A model generated the notes under the pieces. It was not told the DNA's origin. It saw nothing but the letters and a program-made list of their open reading frames with translations, and did no database searches. Below, piece by piece: positions 10,521 to 23,400 of a stretch of 64,000 bases of DNA. Position 1 is the first letter of the stretch; the number at the start of each line of letters is the position of its first letter. A program made the position numbers and the translations under genes. This DNA is from Morella rubra (lineage: Eukaryota; Streptophyta; Magnoliopsida; Fagales; Myricaceae): assembly GCA_003952965.2 (NCBI GenBank), contig CM025849.1, positions 17,377,669 to 17,441,668 of the forward strand. Reading direction: 5' to 3'.

Positions 10521-13500
10521 CAGTGCTATTCTAGAATTGTCGAGGACTTGCCCATGCCTCAACAATTCAAACTCTACGGGCGATGCTCAAACAATCTAAC
10601 CCAGATTGTTTGTGCATAGTGGAGACAAAGGTGAATAATGCGACGAGCATTCTGGCTCTTCTTGGGTACTCGGATACGTTAGAAGTTCCTGTTATCGGCC
10701 TGCGAGGAGGCCTGGTTTTTGCATGGAGGAAGGGGTTTGAATTTGACCTGGTTGTCATGAACCAATTTATTTTCAGTGTGATTATTTTTGGTGCACCTAA
10801 TTATCAGCCAAGGGAGCTCACTTTTGTCCATGGTCCTTGCGACTGGAATCTTTCTGGGAGGAGGTAAATAGTATCGGCAATGCTTTCGAGGGTCCTTGGC
10901 TGATTCTAGGGGACTTTAATGCTATGTCTGGATAGCATGAAGAACATGGTGGCAGACCTGTTGCTTCGTCGTCTACAGATGGGTTTTACCAATTAAAGCT
11001 TTCGCATGGGCTGGTGGATGTGGGGAGTTCCGGCCCTCAGTTCACTTGGTGCAATGGGAGACGAGGAAGACATCAAATTCGCGAATGGCTTAACAAAGGT
11101 TTGGCCAATGGGGACTGGATGACTTTGTTCCCAAGGGCGCTGATTCGCAATTTACTGCTGCACTCTTCTGACCATACACCTCTGTTGTTGCACTTGGAGG
11201 GAATGATGAATGCGGGGCGTAAACCTTTTCGGTTTGAGTGCCGCTGGACGCGTGATGCAGATGGTAAAAGGGTAGTTGATCGAGCTTGGAATGGAGGGGT
11301 GTCTGGTTCGGCGGCCTTTCGTTTGGTGCAAAGAATTAAAGTTACTAAGGAGGCACTATGGATTTGGAACAGTGAACATTTCAGGAAGGTACAACGTAAA
11401 ATTCAGTTGTTATATGACCGACTGGAATTCTTTCAAGGACTTGCCCCTTCGGAGCAGAACAGAGATGCAGAAAAAGCGAATTTAGGTGGATTTATCGGAG
11501 GAATTGAAAAGAGAAGAGAGTATATGGAAACAGAAGTCGAGGGTAACTTGGCTAACTACCATGGATTTGAATACGAAATTCTTTCACCTGTCAACCATTA
11601 TCCAGCGTAAACGGAACAATATCGATGCTTTCAAGATCGGTAATGGAGTGTGGTTGAGGGAAAGGGACGACATTGGGGCGCATATGTTGGACTTCTTTCA
11701 GCGTCTATACACATCTGAAATGCCTTCTGGGGGAGCTGATTTTACTGAGTTATCTGTTCTCATCCGACCTGTCATCTCAGAGGAGGAAAATGATCAGTTG
11801 TGTGGGCTTCCCTCGGCTGAAGAAATTAAGGTGGCCCTTGACCAGATTGGTGCTCTCAAAGCCCCTGGTCCTGATGGCATGTCTGCCATTTTTTACCAAC
11901 TTTATTGGAGTACTGTGAAGGAGGAGTTGGTCTCGATGGTGCAGAATTTTTTCCAGTCGGGTTACCTTTTGAAGCAACTCAATCATAGTTTCTTGGTGCT
12001 TTTGCCAAAAACTGAGCATCCGTCGAGGGTTGAGGAATATCGTCCTATAAGTCTTTGTAATACAAAGTTATTTCGAAGATTCTTACCATTTAGCTCAAGA
12101 GTGTTCTCTCCAAGATCGTCTCTCCTTTCAAAGGAGCTTTTGTGCAGGGCCGAATTATTCAGCATAATATTTTGTTGGGGCAAGAGCTTCTACATTCTAT
12201 AAAGGCGAATAGGGGGAGGAAGGGTTTGTTGGCTCTCAAATTGGATATGGAGAAAGCATACGACCAGATGGAATGGAGCTTCCTTCTCTATATTTTGAGG
12301 TGTTTAGGGTTCTGTGAAAAATGGATTGGCTGGGTTGGGCAATGTATCTCCACAGTTTCTTTCTCGATTTTGTTGAATGGGACGCCTCATGGATTTTTCA
12401 AACCGTTACGAGGGCTTCGTCAAGGCGACTCTCTTTCGCCATTCTTATTTATTTTAGGCTCTGAGGTTCTCTCAAGACTCTTTGCTCAAGCGGAAGGTCG
12501 AGGGGAGTTGCACGGGATTAAGGTGGCACGGCAAAGCTCTACTATTAGTCATCTGCTCTTTGCAGATGATCTGATGGTATTTGCTAGGGCTAACAGGAGG
12601 GAGGCCAAAGTGATTAAGGGGGTTTTATCCAAATATTACTGCTGGTCTGGGCAAAGAGTAAATATGAGAAAATCCTCTTTGCATTGTAGTGGGAATACGC
12701 ATCCTGATTTGCCGGGTGATCTTTGTGGTATTTTCCAAGTTAAGAAGATGAACTCAAATTGCAAATATTTGGGTTTGCCTTTGTTTGTTGGCAGGTCTAA
12801 GAAGAAGGCCTTTGAAGAGGTAAAGGAGAAGGTTCTTTCCAAAGTGGCAAGATGGAAAGGGTGGGTACTATCACAAGCTGGTAGGACAACTCTTATCCGG
12901 ACGGTGGCAGCTACTATGCCACAGTATTGTATGTCAGTTCATCTTCTACCTAAAGGGTGGTGTGCGGACATTGATCTGATTCTCAAAGATTTTTGGTGGG
13001 GGTTCCCATCAAACAAACCACAGAATTTTACTCCTAAGGCATGGGAGGGCATTTGCCTACCGAAGGACTTGGGAGGGTTAGGACTTCGGAAGATGGGGGA
13101 AACCAACAGAGCTCTCATTGCCAAGCTCGGGTGGAGGGTTTTCAGTTCTGTTGAGAACCTTTGGGTACAGATTGTTAAGGCAAAATATTGGTGCCATGAT
13201 TAGTTGAACTTGCCAAGTCTGAGAGGTCATGAGTCAGGTGTCTGGAAAGGTATTTTTGGGGTGATGCAGCAACTTTTTGGAGGCCTGTGTATCTAGCCAA
13301 GACAGGGTGAGGTGGTGCGAATTAGAGACGACCCGTGGCTTCCTTTTTGTCCAAATTTTCGTCCTTTGTGGAGGGACGGCAGAGAGGCCACTACTTCTGC
13401 TCAGATGGTTTGTGACCTGGTTAATTTGGAGTCCGGGCACTGGGATGTTGCGTTGATTCGGGAGTTCTTCACGACCGATACGGCTGCATAAATTTTGAAA

Positions 13501-14615
13501 TTGCCCTCCCCACATTCTGATCAAAGTGATAAATGGATTTAGGTCCAGGAACCGATGGGTGTGTATTCTGTGAAGTCTTTTGTGCTGGGGTAACAAGAAC
13601 ACAGAGCCCTTGCTATTGCCCCGCTTGACAAAAAATCTTGGAATACAATTTGGAGGGCCAAATTGCAAGATAGGCTCAAGATGGTACTTTGGAACGTGGC
13701 GGCCGTGGCATTGAAAACTAGAGGAGCGCTTGGGAGGATACTGGACATATCGGAGGAAGCAGCTTTTCAATGCCCTCTCTGTAAGGAATTCCTGAGGACA
13801 CCATACATTTACTTGTGGACTGTAGGGTGGCTCGGGTGTTATGGAGAGAATCAACGTGGCCTCTTCAATTGGATTCTCTGATGCTGTCCAACTCGTCCGA
13901 TTTGATGGCAGTAGTTTTAAACGCTGATAGAGCCTTGGGTTTGGCTACTAGATTTTTGCCGGCCTTCCTTCTAAATGCGGCTTTAATCTTTGACATTCTC
14001 TGGTTTCAGCGCAATGAGGTGGTGCACAGGTCTGCTACGGTTGACACAAGGGATATGATGAGATCTTTTCGGCAACAGTATGGGGAACACTCTGCGGCTT
14101 GGTCTGAAGTGGATAAGAAGGTGGGGCTGAGATGGATGCCCCCTGCGGTTGGTTGGCTTAAGGTTAACACATATGTGGCTGTTCGGGTGAATGGGTCGTA
14201 CATAGCGGTCTCGGTGAGAGACTCTTCTAGTTCCCTCTATATGATTTACATGGAATGCTTAGTTGCTATGGACCCTTTAGTGGGTGAGGCATTTTCCTTG
14301 GTGGAAGGTGCGATGTTAGCTTGGAGACGACAATGGAGCAAAGTCTCTTTCGAATGTGATTCTTTGGTGGTTTGCAACGAGGTTCTTTCCAACGAGCCTT
14401 GCCGGTTTTGGGCTATTTCCGATCTGATAGCGCACATTTGTTGGTGTTTGGGGGAGTGCCCGGAACGGAGGATTCCTTGGGTGCCTAGGAGGTGTAATCG
14501 TTTGGCTCACAATCTGGCCAGTTGGGCTGCCCGATCGGGTAGGATCAGTTTCTTTAGTGCGGTTGATATTCCTGAGCATATCCAGGCTTGTGATATGCAT
14601 GGTTCGGTTTCTTAG
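10517..14615 (+). pseudogene. LINE ORF2: endonuclease, reverse transcriptase, RNase H; broken
   Basis: ORF2 opens at ATG 10517, overlapping the ORF1 stop, and hits a stop at once: TAG at 10532-10534, where the family has W before NCRGL. The AP endonuclease shows ETK near 10622, GDFN near 10911 and SDH at 11167-11175. The reverse transcriptase runs from about 11840 (APGPDGMSAIFY) through the active site FADD at 12559-12570. A post-RT region follows, then an RNase H domain near 14140-14540 (GEAFSLVEG, ECDSLVV, NRLAHNLA). The first RNase H catalytic aspartate, expected in NTDxA, is tyrosine (TAT at 14172-14174). Frames also break near 10860, 11485, 12060, 13203 and 13500-13815. Confidence 0.9.
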
Positions 14616-14658
14616 TTTAATATTACACAGTTTTTCTCAGATAAAAAAAAAAAAAAAA

Positions 14659-14674
14659 GAATCTCGGATTAAAA
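14659..14674 (+). repeat. Right target-site duplication of the LINE
   Basis: This is an exact copy of the 16 bases at 8375-8390, immediately after the poly-A tail. Confidence 0.95.
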
Positions 14675-14819
14675 AACCAATGCCCTGATTCCAAGCAACC
14701 AACCCCCAGCAATACAAGTTCCCACAAATGGACTAGGTAAATTACTATACAAATTATCATGAAAAGGACTAGGAGCAAAGACAAAATTCCATAAATCACA
14801 CCAGATCCTCATGATCGTA

Positions 14820-15835
14820 CGTGGGAACCCTTGTGCAATAGCCATCCTCTTCATTGCTGTTCCTCTTAGTATAGTGACTTGTATATGTATCTTGTTTCGT
14901 TTTTTTAAACGTTTGTAGGCCAGAATAGGACTGTAGACTGTTGATTGAACAGTAAATGCCAAAGTATATGAACCCAGAAGAATTAGATTCCGTGGAAATC
15001 ATAAATTAATTTGCCCCGGCCAAAGCGTGAGGAAGCGAAGGAGATATTGGTTCGAGCTTAAGTGGTCATTAGTGTCCTCTAGTTTCTATTACGATTAATA
15101 TTTATTTCCATTTAAAACGTTTGGATGATGTCCCTTTCCTTCTAAATTTTGGGCCACCACTACGAAGCATAGATAACGCTCGTCACCTCCAATACTAATA
15201 ATGGGAAGAGCATTAGTCAACCGCTTGTGATTTGCAAGCAGGATAGCACATTAAATACCGCCCGGCCAATCCTGTGACTATCTGGATATTGAGCAGTGCA
15301 CAAAATCAGCAGGCCGGATAAGGGTACAGACTTATTTGGGGGCTCTAGCTAGCCAGAGTGGAAGAAGAGAAAGTAGAGTACTAATTAATTAAGCTTTCTT
15401 AAACACCAATTACGTACATGCATGTTGACATGACAAATCACTTGGCGGAATGGAGTAGAATTTATGAAAGTTACCACTTACATAAAAAGAAGAGGAAGAA
15501 GAAATAGTCATAGTGGAGGGGGATTTAAGAGAGAATTCTCATTGGATTGACAGATCCTGAATCTCGTGTTGACAATTGCTTTACCTAATTGTGCCAAACT
15601 GGTCACTATCTGTATTTATATGATTAGAGGATAGTGGTCATCTATACGTACAGAAAAATAATTATCAATCATACTTAAAATCATTGAATTATGACAGCTT
15701 TAGATAGTCGCCAAGCCTTGAGACCTTGAGGCGCTCCATTAGATAGCTTTAGATAATCTTGGTCGAAGCATTTTCCTGCTTCTGATTTTTCTTCGGAATT
15801 ACGTGTACTGCACAGATGTTCCCTCGATTGTGCAT
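14820..15835 (+). repeat. Duplicated segment D (copy 1), containing dispersed repeat R copy 2
   Basis: The segment matches 42990-43990 in the same orientation, from acccttgtgcaatag to ccctcgattgtgcata, with a few indels. It includes repeat R (15063-15680). Near 15030-15062 it holds the tail of an exon fragment ending EEAKEILVRA and a stop, better preserved in the other copy (43197-43261). No intact gene lies inside. In this copy D runs directly into segment E at 15836; in the other, D and E are about 4 kb apart with the CLE gene between them. Confidence 0.85.
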
Positions 15836-16440
15836 AGTTGTGAAAGTTTGCTTACGACAAACGATTGAATCTTTAATCTTCAAAACGATCTTGAACTTTG
15901 TCTGCAATTGAATCTTCAATCTTTAATAATCTTCAGGTCTTGTTGATCTCACACTTTGAGTCGTTAATTTCACAACTGAGCAATCCAAATATTCTGTCTC
16001 CTTTCTTTTATGCCTCACAGCCGTCACAGGATTTCTGAAAGTTATAATGGCCAACTGTCTAAAAAAATATATCTTATAGTCTTTTTCTAAACCCTAGCTG
16101 TGATATAGAGTGGTATCGTTAAGGACCGCAGATCTCGGCCGTAGGATCACATGGAAAAACTCTTTTTCCATGAACTCCTTAATTTCTTTTATTCCGAATT
16201 TTCGACTTTTATTAATTGTGATCATGTCTATTAACATATCACAATTTACCCCTGAAGTATTTGAGATTGATTTGTGAAATCCCTTCTGCTAACAATTATA
16301 TATTCGTTTATTTATCCTTTCACCATATTATATTCCACATGAGTTAATAAGACCTAAATCATATCACCAATTAAGTCCTTAACTCATATAATTCTCAATT
16401 CACAATCTGTAACACGTTGAATTATCAATTATTTCCAAAA
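15836..16440 (+). repeat. Duplicated segment E (copy 1), LTR/leader-like
   Basis: The segment matches 47948-48540 throughout, for example ccctagctgtgatatag, tctcggccgtaggatcacatg and gtatttgagattgat. The run tggtatcgttaagg near 16112 resembles the initiator-tRNA primer-binding site of copia elements (TGGTATCAGAGC), and repeated 'cttcaatctt' text is typical of LTR R/U5 regions. I infer a copia-type LTR plus leader, but no complete LTR borders are visible. Confidence 0.5.
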
Positions 16441-16444
16441 CAAA

Positions 16445-17340
16445 CATGAAAAGCTACTGAAGGCTCAAACATAGAAGTGACTTGAAAACCGTGAATATGA
16501 AAGCGAAACAGCTGAAGAAGACTTGAAATTGTTAACTCGAAAGGTAATTCCTCTTCTTTAATTGATGTGCCTGGGTTCAAGTTGGACTTTGTCATTCCAG
16601 GAAGGAAGAGTAAAAAAAGGGGCTTTGAGTTAGGTCAAGCCTCTCTAGTTTTTGGCCATGTTGACCAACAAAGCAGTACTGGTCACCGAAAAAAAAAGAT
16701 GCTAGCTTAATTCTGTTAAATTAATGCACGTGTATGGAAAAGTCAGTTTTCTATAGTGGGAGATACGGGTTCCTATGAGTTCCATTATTTCGATAAAGAA
16801 AAGCTATTGCCTAGCTTTTTTGAGTCTATTTGATAAAACGTTTTCCTCTACACGCTTTTTCTTTCATCTATTGTCTTGCATCTACCTCTAAATTCCAACA
16901 AATTCAAATGCATCATTTTGTGGTTCTCTAATCTCACTATACAAAAACATTCAAGCGACAAAGGATTGCATATAATGACTACAATATCTTATGCTACAAA
17001 GCACTTGCAGCAGTTTTGAAGTGCCTTTTGAAAGAGTTCTTGAGGAACAGGTAGATATAAATGAAGTTTGTCAGTATTCTAAATCCTGTTAAACTTTGTA
17101 TGAGAAAAATTAAGGGAGGTTGTAAACTTTTATTTTTCAATGTATTTTGCATTTGGTATTTAAGTTATTTGTGTCCATATGTTTAGGTCATTTAGCCCCA
17201 CCCCTTTGCATAATCTTTTGGCTTCACTCCTCATGACCACAAGTTATAGTTTGAGAATATATTTGATATTGAGGTAATAGTTACGAGGGTTTATTGTGAT
17301 TTATTCTAGTAATATTTTATCTAAATTGGAACTCTTTGCA
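16445..17340 (+). repeat. Duplicated segments A, B and C (copy 1)
   Basis: A (16445-16700) matches 42694-42890. B (16705-17110) matches 41871-42437 with a ~190-bp internal deletion. C (17112-17340) matches 38117-38336. All are in direct orientation, but the order is A-B-C here and C-B-A on the right. A short coding-like piece (LKHRSDLKTVNMKAKQLKK) lies near 16465-16520 without flanking exons. Confidence 0.75.
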
Positions 17341-18640
17341 ACCACACCTCGCCATGCATTCCTCTTGGCGGCTTTGTAAGGTAAGGTTAGGCAGGAATTT
17401 TATATCCCAGCCATAGAACTCAACATGGGCAAGTTGGACAAAGCTGGAATCATCGCTGCGATTGAAAGGAAAAATTTTTTTTTTACACTTTTACCAGTTC
17501 TCCTCAACAATTAGATCTACACACATCAGACCTATCACCCGTCCCTAGAAGTCCGAGAAGGAAACCTGCCGCTCTATTACAACTAGTCTCTACAAAAATT
17601 GGAGTCCAATGGGAGTTCTAAGACATTGCAAGAGTGGGATTGCCACCGCCAGCATCATTCTGTTTCTAGCTTTCACGGCCTTCTGCGGAAGAGTAAAAAT
17701 TGGCATGCAATGGTACTCTCGCTGTATTGATTACAGGTCATAATATTCCACCGTGAATTACACGGATAGTTAGTTACACACACGTTAGATACTGAATGAC
17801 ATCACTGTATACGCAATTATGTTACCAGGACGAAAAGTAACTCCAAGAGCAACTCGGTGTCCTCTCCACTAGCTCATTTCCCTTCCCTGAGACCATTTTC
17901 TTAGCCTGCACGCAGATAATTGGTGCCCATATCACAGAGCCTCCCTTCACAATTAAGAATGTCAAAAGCTAACTTTTAGAGAAGAGTCCACCCACCCTCA
18001 GTTGCTTGGCGCACCTTGGACCAAAACAGAATTGTCCCTAAGGAATTGGCCTTTTCTTGTCTTTTCTTTAATGACTAATTCTCCTTCACTTTATTAAGGG
18101 TCATGGACTGCAGCAGCCATACACTCGAACTTTTCATTCACTTTCAGTGCGTGGTTATTCTTGAAATCAAGTCAATATTAGTAATGATTACACGCACTAC
18201 GTTAGTAAAGAAGAAACTCACATTTCTATGTCCTTCACTTTTTTTCTTTCTTTTGATGCTATGCATCACAGCGTAATTAGGAGCAACCTTGTGCCTAATA
18301 CAGTTGTTGAAAAATCCGATTTACACCCTATTAACATCATGAAGGGGTGAATATATATTTATCCTCTAATTAAAGATTAACAATAATTTTAAAACACGTT
18401 ATAAAATTATTCAATCTAGCATAATAATCAACTCAATCAACAAATAAGTAGCGAAAAATTAAATCAAACTTCAATCACATAAAGAGACAAATATTTGGTG
18501 ACGAAGTATAAAACCTTTGAAATATCATTCAAAAGAAAAAATCACTTCGGCTAGCAGCCACCTAAAATCTACTAAGAAGAAAACATTACAAACAATAATT
18601 CAGACACGGGTTCGGGTTACTGGACCTTAAAGATGTTGCC
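17341..18640. other. No recognised gene
   Basis: This is mixed AT-rich sequence. No exon series, RNA gene or transposon end could be supported. Confidence 0.4.
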
Positions 18641-18875
18641 CAGAACATTTTGGGTTTTGAGGCCCAAAACATTATGGGCTGTAATTTTTTGAACCCAAGA
18701 CGTCCTAGGTCATTATTTTTCAAGGTCAAGACGCCTTGGGCTATTTTTTTAAGTTCAAGACGCCCAAGGCTATTTTATTTAAACCCAAGGACGCCTTGGG
18801 CATGTTATTTTTAGCCCCAGGCGTCCTGGGTTATTTTGTTTCATGCCCAAGACGCCCTGGGCATGTTAGTCTACC
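18640..18875. repeat. Second minisatellite with palindromic cores
   Basis: Six to seven degenerate units of about 35-40 bases alternate a GC-rich self-complementary core (family of cccaagacgccttgggc) with a T-rich spacer (tattttttt). The core sequence is unrelated to that of the 2.9-kb array, although the architecture is the same. An ORF (18736-18945) crosses it, but I do not regard it as a gene. Confidence 0.7.
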
Positions 18876-19308
18876 AATTGGGGAAAAGGTTGGGGAAGGA
18901 GGTCTCCTGGGTCGAAATCGTGGGTCTGCCGATTGGTTTTGGTAATTTTAATTGATGTGGAATGGTGGGCATTTCAGTAAATTGCATTGGTTGTGAGTGA
19001 CGTGGTGAGGAAGTCAAAAAATAGTTGAGTCCAATCAGTAAATAAAACACGCGTCTCCTTTTAATTGTGAGTGACGTGGTCACTTGACCCACATTATCAA
19101 ATTCCGTCACGAAATGGACGGAATGTTACTGGAGGGATATAACAGGTATACGATTGGAGTGGTGGGACAACAAAATTTACCCTAAGGGTATTCCTGAGAA
19201 AACTTTAAACCCCAGGGGCACGCGTGTTATTTAAGCCTTGATTATACTTCTTGGACCTGAGGAGTGTTTATGACACCTTAACCACATAAATCAAAATATT
19301 TATTGTTA

Positions 19309-19580
19309 AATACACTTTTTGCCTGTCGACTATTGGTGTTTTTATGCTTTACACGAAAAACTACTAATTTTTGTTATATTTCTACTATTTTGGTTCAATG
19401 AAATGATGATTTTACCCTTGCAATTTTTTTTATCATTATATTTTACATAGAATAAAATTCGTCATTTCACTAAACAAAAATAACAGTTCATCCAAATTAA
19501 CATTGGAATCAGTGTAATAATATTTAGTAATTAAAGTATGAAATAATTGTATCAGAAGTGCATTTGACCATAAACCTGAA
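19309..19580. mobile_element. MITE-like element with long imperfect inverted repeats
   Basis: The left part (aatacactttttgcctgtcg, then cactaaat/tgaaatgatg motifs) is partly inverse-complementary to the right part (aagtgcatttgacc, catttcactaaac). It resembles the better preserved element at 32222-32602. Confidence 0.4.
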
Positions 19581-20419
19581 CTGCATGCGAGGCATGAGTT
19601 TGGGTCTCCTCCCGTCACTAGAGCTATGCAAATGCACTAGCGGGGGTGGTTGAACCACCACGGCCACTGCATTCGCAGTTGCTGGTTACTAGTGTTAGTG
19701 TCGGTGTGCATTTGCATAGATTAGTGGTGCGATTACTGGTAATGGTAACCGTCCACTAATTCGGCAAACAACCAGCACCGTATGAGGCTTTTTTTTCTTC
19801 TTTTTTATAAAAACGATGTCATTCTCCACTTAAAGGGAACGACGCGTTTGGGTTAGGGTTTAAACACCCTAAGCTTTGGTCCTGGAGGCTGGACAAGCAA
19901 AACACGTTCGCCGCTCTCTCTCCCTATCCTCGCTGCCTTCTCTCTCTCTACTCACTCAACATCTCTCGGCTGAATGCTGACAGCTCTTCTTCTCGCACGT
20001 CTGCAATGGTGTGGTATGTAATGAGTTATTTATTTTCCATTTTTATTTTCATAGATTTCTTCTGCAATGGCACCTATGTGTCATGCCTTGTGCCAATACT
20101 TACCCCCTAGGCTCACCTATAGTAATGGTATGCACACAAGCGGAGATTACGACACGTATTAAACCTATAAAGTCCTGGAATTGGCTTTGAAAAAGCTTAG
20201 CGGAAAACGTTTACTTGAAAATTTATTTTGAAATTAGAAATATGACATTTCAAATAATTCTAGAGTGAGAAATTCTATCTAAAAAAAATAACGATAACAA
20301 AATGAGATATTTAAGGAATTGACATTAGAAAATTAATTGAAAAAAAAAATTAAGAGAAGAAATGAAAATTTAAGAAAATAAAATCAAAATGGCATAGGAC
20401 AAGAAATGGAATAAGAGAA

Positions 20420-23400
20420 TTTTTTTTTTTTTTTTTTGAAAATATAAACAATTCCACTATGATCACATATTTTCTCTTTTACAAAACATCCTTCATGAGA
20501 AAAACAAAAGTAAGAGGAAATAGTACAAAAGTGGAAGCTGCCTAAAGCTTTCCGTACTAAAGTGTCTATGAAACAGTGGCTGATCCAAAACTAACAAAAG
20601 AGTGACAACAGCTAAAGTTGATAAATCCTCCGACTCAGTGTCGGAGGTCAGGTCTATAAACACCGTCTCCTCAGTACCCTTCACCGGTGGGGCCAGTGGG
20701 GGAGGGACAATGTGTAGAAGGGCTGGATCTACATCAACCAACCCGAAGTTTTCCACGCGGCAAAGAGGGGGCAGGGGTGGATCTTTAAGTTACCACTGGG
20801 GCTTGTACCCCATATACACCTCAAATTTATCAGTAACATACGTCCAAATCTGGACGACTAACACATGTGAGTCAAAATCCAAAATTTGCTCGCTCATGAA
20901 TATCTTCATCTGTCAAGTTCGATGACCGTCACAATACATACAAAATAATAAACAGGTAAAAGGGGTAAGTCTTATTGACTCAGTAAGGGGGAAAAAAGGG
21001 AGAATGAAACATGCAACAATATAAAACATAAGTAACATAATTATAGAATAATCAATCACGGAGTAATATTCATAGTAAACCAATAAATGCATTATGAACG
21101 ATGCAATACAGATTGAATGCATCTATTTCCCGGTTCTTTCACTTTCTTTCTTTCTTTCAGTCAGAGGTGTCCTTCTTTCGCTCTGTTTAACCCCCAAAAT
21201 CCAGGTTGTACGTCCCTCCTTTCTTCTGGGACTGTCCGGTGCTCCGACACCAAGACCCAGGACTCAGTTAGACATAATTGTTCCATCGCCCAGGGATACC
21301 AACCACTATCCTCTCAGTGTGGCTTGCACTATCCAACGGTTAACGGTACCGTCACCTAATCTCAGGACTACCTTTGGGTATGGGTTTCTTTCGGTCATTT
21401 AGTCAACAGTATCCCCATACCCATGATATGTTGATGCAGCATGACTTATCATATGCATATTCGATAAACAATTCACCAAAGATTATCAATGGAATGCACA
21501 TAGCAAATTAAAAATACAATTGACATATCATAAGTAAAATAAATTCACAATTCACATAAGTCGATCATAAAATGCACATATGCACTTTCACATTTTAATG
21601 CAAAGACATAGCTTAAGGATGCATTAATATTAGTTGTCCTTCCTTCGATAAGAATTAATAATAATTTTTTTTAATTTAGCTTAATAATGAATTAATCGTG
21701 TAAATTATTAAGTAATTGCAACTCTTCACTAAAATCCATGAGTGAGGGCCTCTTGGCCTCATTAGACCCTATTGGGCCTATCCCTAAGGTTTCAAGATTT
21801 ACTGGGCTTGTTTAGGGTTAACGGGCCTAAAGTCATTTAGGCTGCTAAACGGGCTTTGTGATTTGAGCCCCTAATTCTACTCGGTTTGGACTCAAATTTG
21901 GGCTTCCCCATGTATTTTTCATGCTATACACAATCATAAAGTTATTTTCTCAGTTTGGACCTTTTTACCCTTACGTTTTATATGAAATGTTGAAACTACC
22001 CGTAGAGAACTCCAGGGGAATTTTTGACCTTTTCCGACCTCCTATTGAGCTAAAATTTTTATTGGGACCTACAGTGACCATATACTACACATCCACCAAT
22101 TTTCATGCAAAAATTTTAAGGATTTCATGGGGACGTTTTGGACAGCAAGGGTTTTTCATTAAAAAGTCCTAATTTTTCCATTTCATGTGATGTTCACGTG
22201 CTATAATCCTTAGATATAAAGATTTAAGTCATCATACTGAAAGAATATAATCACTACATGCCTTAGTTATGAAGATATGTAAATCAGCAAACTAATGTGA
22301 TGCAAAGTGGTTTAAAATTTTAATAAGCAAGTCTAACAACTCATGCACCTAAATGATTTAAGACTTATTTGGCTTCTCTAAGTCCAATAAGGACCACGAC
22401 TTAGGCCTTCAATGTAAGGCTATTCTAGAATAAAGTCCAACGATCCTAGGGCCCAGCTAGGTCAGCCCAAAAAAAAATCAAAGCCCAATTCGAGTATACC
22501 TAAAGTGACTCGTTTTAGAAAACTTTTTAGTTTTACCCCTAACTTTGAAAGCTAATAACTTCTTAACCATAACTCCAATTGAGCTGAAATTTTAACCAGA
22601 GATTCTCTAACCTGTTCTGAGATAACTTTCAAAATTTAGGGTCCAAAAGGTCCCATTTGGTCTATTCGAGTATAGCCTAATTGTACTGACCTCAAAGTTA
22701 ACACAAAGGAGCCCTATTTGACCTATTTATGACTTCCTCCTTTTCTCATGAAAACCTTTACAATTTCCTTATTCCAGCAACATAATCTCTCTTCTAACAT
22801 GATAATGGACATGTTATATGATCAAAATCTTAACTTACGTGCATGATGATAATTACAAATCATTCCTAATAACCTTCAAGAATCAAACTAACCCCTTACC
22901 TCTCTTCTTTGGAGTTTGGTGAATATAAGTTGTTTTCCTTTGGACAAAGCACCAAAGCACCTTAAAAGCAAGAAAGAGTTAGGAAAAGAAAGCAAAAGGT
23001 GAAAGGGACCAAAAGGAAGGGGGCAGCCGAACCTCTATCTCCACTTTTTCTTCTCCTTTTCTCCCTTTTTGGTTACACTTTATTTTTCTTCCTCTTCTCT
23101 TTTTCCTCCTTCTTCTTTGTTTCACACGCAACTCTATCTCTTCACTAAATGTCGGCAATTGTAAGAGAATAAAAGGCCACATACACTCATTTGGCCTCTA
23201 GCTAATTAATGACTACCTTGCCACCTTAGTAACCTAGCCTAGTTCTAGGTAATCATAGCTTAGAGTTTTACTAAGATAAGTAACTAGGGGGGTTATGGCA
23301 CATGTCTCTCCTCTCTTATCTAGAGAAGGCTCAAAGCTTCTCAAATCTTCCAACAAAACACAAACTCTCACCAAAGGCTTCTTGCTCTTAACGTGAATTG

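Larger units (their letters stand above)
8391..14658 (+). mobile_element. Near full-length L1-type LINE retrotransposon (6.27 kb)
   Basis: A non-LTR retrotransposon copies itself by target-primed reverse transcription. Here the exact 16-bp target duplication (8375-8390 and 14659-14674), a 3' poly-A tail (about 14643-14658) and both ORFs in the proper order show a nearly complete insertion. ORF1 (DUF4283-like region plus CCHC knuckle) precedes ORF2 (endonuclease, reverse transcriptase, RNase H). The ORF2 start overlaps the ORF1 stop as ATGA at 10517-10520. Both ORFs carry stops and frameshifts, so this copy is dead. The perfect target duplication suggests insertion not long ago in evolutionary terms. 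Confidence 0.95.

Noticed and set aside
19620..19800. Possible transposon end paired with 24170-24330 (shared gtgttagt, gtcggt and cgtatgagg motifs)
   Set aside because: The similarity is short and in mixed orientation, and no terminal motif or target duplication could be shown.
20493..20925. Overlapping open frames on both strands (87 and 107 codons), one with FIDLTSDTESED
   Set aside because: There is no splice context or recognisable domain, and they lie in a probable LTR relic. I could not support a gene.
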